Shown here in pieces: positions 60,582-64,000 of a DNA stretch of 64,000 nt. Numbering within the stretch: the first letter of the stretch is position 1; each line of letters begins with the position of its first letter. The notes below the pieces were generated by a model. It searched no databases and had not been told where the DNA came from. It saw only the letters and a program-made list of their open reading frames with translations. Made by a program: the position numbers and the translations under genes. This stretch comes from Hermodice carunculata (taxonomy: Eukaryota > Annelida > Polychaeta > Eunicida > Amphinomidae), in NCBI GenBank assembly GCA_964020975.1, contig OZ026630.1, positions 21,263,588 through 21,327,587 on the forward strand, given 5' to 3'.

Positions 60582-63500
60582 GGCATCTGTATAAATTTAT
60601 AATGTATTTGACCTCTTCTCCAGAGCCTTCATAAGATTGGTTGAAGTTATACTACAATGTTCTTAAACACAGCTGCACAATCTGAATTACTTCTGAGGCT
60701 TCTGGCAGCATCAAAGATGATGATTATCATTATTTTGAATTTTTATGTTATTGTCCCCTAAATGGTAATTTCATATTGCCATTGTTTATTATGTAATCCC
60801 CAATGTAAAATGTTCTAAAAGTGATGTTTTTGTTATAATGATCTTTCTCAAACAAAAAATGTTGTTTTTACTCGGCTGAAAAACTACTTTAACATAACAT
60901 TAATTTGCATTTTCTTATGCTTTTCATAATTTTTGCTCTTTTCCAGTAGTCAGCAGAGCACAGGACTGTCATGGTCCTCTATTTTCAAATGAAAATATGA
61001 TGAAACATCCTTAATTGCATTCAGAGTATTAGATATATAACGTTCTTGTCATCATTCACTGAGGGGACTGTTCATTTAATTTTCTAATTTCGTATTTTCC
61101 AGGCATATTGGTTGTTACACATCTGTATTTTGTAACTGTTTTTACCTGTTGTCCCAGTAAAGAGGGCATTTTGTGGATTAGACTATTTTCGTTACAAACA
61201 GTCAAATTATCAAAGCATCCAATACGTAAAGCACCATTGTAGGATATACCAACATTCCCGTTGATAAATAAGAGGTATGCAGGCTTGATGACCAGGGGGA
61301 TAAGGAGCTTCCCAGAACAGTTACTTATACCTGTAGATGCACAAGACTTCATTCTTTACAGTGCCTGTGACCTTCTATTATAAACGAAATTTGAAGTTTG
61401 CCGGAGGCAATGTTAGAGAAGAGTTTTTTGATGTGGAGCCTGCTGGTGTGCCTAACAGTACTGCTGGCAGTACTGTTAGGAAACTCCCCATTAGCTCGGA
61501 GTGGGTGAGACTAATTAGGCTGGCAAGCCAGGGCTGCTTAGGGCCAGGCTTGGGGGCACTCTTGCTACCTCGATGAAGAAATCATGTCTTTTTTTTTTGT
61601 TTTGTATCTAGATTTTCTGTTTTAAATCAGTTAATGTGATGTTTCATAGTAATAGCAGAAATTGTTATAAACTTTTTTTTTTTAATTTTTAAATTTAAGT
61701 TCAGATTTTCAGTTCAACACCTTAGACATTGGCTGGCTTTGTTTATGTCAGTATCCATACATAGAACTGTGAAAATTTGAACAAATATAAAGGGTGAACA
61801 TTGCTGTTTGGAAGCATATTAACAGGAGTAGAATATCCATGTGTTTGTAAGAAAAAGGATGCACACGCATGCATACAATGTCAATAATCTTCTCCGAGAT
61901 ATCATGTAGTCATTGTATAGAGTTTTTGCAGTACACATTGTTTATTTTCCCAAGGCTTGAGATGAAACTATTTCAACCTCTTTCCTCTGGCATTTTTCTG
62001 TGAAATAAAGATATAAACTTTTTCTTCATGATCAAAAGTAGCGTGAAGTACCCACATCGTATTGTGTGCAGCAGCCCTGTAGCACAGCTCAATGGTAGGC
62101 CTGTCAGTGTTTACTGGCTGCAAGTGGCCCAGCTCTGTAGTACAGATCCTTGACGTAATACAAACAAGACTTCGGTTACCTCTGAAACAGGATCGCACCA
62201 TGCCTGACTGCAGAGGTCGTGGGTCAAGCTTTCATAAGTTTCTCAGCATATATGAATATTTCTTCAAACTGGCAGCTTTTTAGGGGTGTACAACAGCAGG
62301 CAAAAGCAGCGAGATTTTGACAGTATGGGTGTTCCCATTGTGTGAAAGGGTGTCCAGGTTATGCAGTCATGTGCAATTGAAATCCAGATGTAGGAAGTTG
62401 GTATCTTGTAGCACTGAGCTATTAGCAGGTATTGAGGTTGTCAAGCTGTGTTTGCTGTCATCAGGTGCAGAGTGTAGGGGGAGGGAGTGAGGTATCTGAG
62501 CAAACTGCTGGATTTGCTGGATGTAAGGCCAAGAGCACCTGTTTAAAGCTGCATTGTCAGCTGCTCTACCCTACCATCCAGGTGTACTAACGCACAGCTC
62601 AATCCAATCATGCAACTCGCCAGCATTTCATATTTACATGCATTTTGTGGCAGAAATCATGCTCCAGCAATGAATGACGGTCACCCAGGCTAGGTGCATA
62701 CAGGAATGTGCATTGTACGGGACCCACCTGTGTCATCCTTGTGAGTGCACACATGTAGTGTATGTAGGTGCACATGTGCACACCTGGGGTGCCCTCATAT
62801 AGTACATATGTGGAGCACACTGGTGCAGGCAGAGCAACAGGGATACAGACAGCAACAGTCTGTCACTGCTGGGAAACCACAGCTGTTGGTTGCCATGGTA
62901 ACTAGGTGGAATCAATATGTGAAGCTCTTGGTTGAAATGGCCCTGCACAGTTGTATATTTACTACTTGAACAAGAAAATTGCCTGCCATTACTCTTGTAA
63001 GGACATAATTTTAGTGGCAGAGTCAAAGCATTAATTGCTTGCAGCCCACTTCATTGTATAGGAGGCAAATCAGCAGGAGTAGCTACCGAAAGTTGTGCAT
63101 TGCCGATCAAATAGAAGAGCTCAGGCAGCAATGTCACTTCTGGTTCGGCAGGGCAATGATTGTAATTGTTTCAAGACTGAAATGAGTGGGAACTCAGCAA
63201 GTTGTAGGGTTGGTGACTTAGCTGTCTCATGATGTTGGGCAGACCAGGTGATGCCAGCTGATACTTGAACACAGGATAATGTACATCTTTGAAGCTACAT
63301 GGAAGGGTAACCCTATCCATGACTAATGTTGAGAAACAAGGGTGGAGGCCCTGTCCATGTACATTTCGGCAAAACTGATAGTTGTTTGGAAGTAAAAGAC
63401 AGTCGATCATAAACCTGTCAGAAATAGTAATGAATGAGTTGCAGTGGTAGGTTAGTTGATTGCACTACTGTCAGACCTTGACAGAGCCATTTGTTTTTGT

Positions 63501-64000
63501 TATGGCCATTAAGCAAGGCATCATTCTGATGCTTCAGCTCAGTAGACTTGGTCAGAATGTTGGCTGGGGCTGGAATGTTTAATGGCTCTACCTATACACA
63601 GATTATGGTCCAGGGGGAACCTCCAACTGGTTACGACTTTGACAACACAAGACAACCCAACACAACAGTGCATATGCTTGCATGCTGGGATGGTCAAAGA
63701 CCTTCCTGCCTGTGGTTCATGTTCTATTAGAGCCAATGTCCATGGCCATTTGTAGTGATCATTGTGTTGGTGGCTGCAGACATTGTTACATGTAGGTGAC
63801 AGCTGGCACATGTAACACTGCAGTGGTCTTGCTAGCAAGCGGAGGGGGGTTCTGTAAGACTTGGGCCTGAGATCAAGTTTCTGCAAAAGCTAGACTCTCA
63901 CCTGGCACTCCACTCAAGGCAGTGGCTTGCCACACCTTTCATCACTGGCAAGCTTGTAAAATGTCAGCTGCCAGGCCCACTGACATCTACAGCAGATATT
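60582..64000. other. Intronic DNA with one perfect hairpin, no gene seen
   Basis: Contains the hairpin at 61451-61480 and a 14 bp palindrome GTGCACATGTGCAC near 62769. Open frames on both strands at 62600-63030 overlap one another and carry no domain. Confidence 0.45.
61451..61480. repeat. Perfect 14 bp-arm hairpin with a two-base loop
   Basis: CCTAACAGTACTGC (61451-61464) faces GCAGTACTGTTAGG (61467-61480) across TG, so the 30 bp block is an almost continuous palindrome. It sits inside a moderately long plus-strand open frame (61337-61576) that shows no domain. Confidence 0.85.

Larger units (their letters stand above)
23449..64000 (+). other. Intron 2 of the E-protein gene, running off the window
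   Basis: Starts with GTGAGT at 23449, phase 1. I searched for a continuation encoding the Ser/Pro-rich segment that follows MFSPPV in E proteins and found none that convinces. One unlikely candidate (31989-32029) is discussed under rejected items. Long 5' introns are known for vertebrate TCF4, so a single intron of over 40 kb is plausible, but a short, diverged exon could have been missed. Confidence 0.7.

Noticed and set aside
61337-61576. 79-codon frame containing the perfect hairpin, with a GTGAGA after TCGGAGTG
   Set aside because: Looks exon-like at first, but the peptide matches nothing recognised and phase linkage to exon B cannot be supported.

Overview
The window is animal nuclear DNA, AT-rich and almost entirely intronic. 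The only coding sequence I can support is two short plus-strand exons of one gene, a class I bHLH E protein (the TCF4/TCF12/TCF3/daughterless family). Exon A (1567-1651) carries the probable start codon and exon B (23364-23448) continues the same conserved N-terminal activation domain. The splice sites are canonical, the reading frame runs through, and the junction falls inside the LDFS-containing motif shared by E proteins. The intron between them is 21.7 kb. No later exon could be recognised, so the second intron probably fills the remaining 40.5 kb. The bHLH domain is not in the window.

The organism is probably a marine invertebrate, perhaps a lophotrochozoan (mollusc, brachiopod or similar) or a non-vertebrate deuterostome. 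The reasons are the E-protein sequence, the absence of vertebrate-type SINEs and LINEs, and arrays of about 145 bp monomers with paired TGACCTTGA/TCAAGGTCA sites, which I associate with such genomes. The phylum cannot be fixed from this sequence.

Layout. 1-1566: intron or 5' non-coding DNA with a foldback element (1081-1337). 1567-1651: exon A. 1652-23363: intron 1, with a palindromic element (2401-2600), a terminal-inverted-repeat element enclosing a six-monomer array (3780-5082), a degenerate array (8140-9045), a long ATG/GAT microsatellite (13449-13574), and at least eight copies of a piggyBac-like (TTAA-flanked) miniature element with a core palindrome, one nested inside another at 19155-19608. 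The last 1 kb before exon B is repeat-poor and may be regulatory. 23364-23448: exon B. 23449-64000: intron 2, with hairpin-headed dispersed repeats (23640-24935), a diverged pair of roughly 550 bp repeats (25037 and 29655), a second paired-site array with a nested element (30690-31990), TA-flanked miniature elements (38090, 53460), a foldback element (43318), a tandem duplication ending in a strong Z-DNA candidate (54492-54779), a 1.58 kb pogo/Tigger-like element (56543-58119) and a hAT-like element (60376-60581).

The most unusual material is the miniature transposon population: three kinds of terminal repeat around one shared, arm-matched core palindrome, with nesting that gives an insertion order. 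No rRNA, tRNA, CRISPR array or virus-derived element was recognised.
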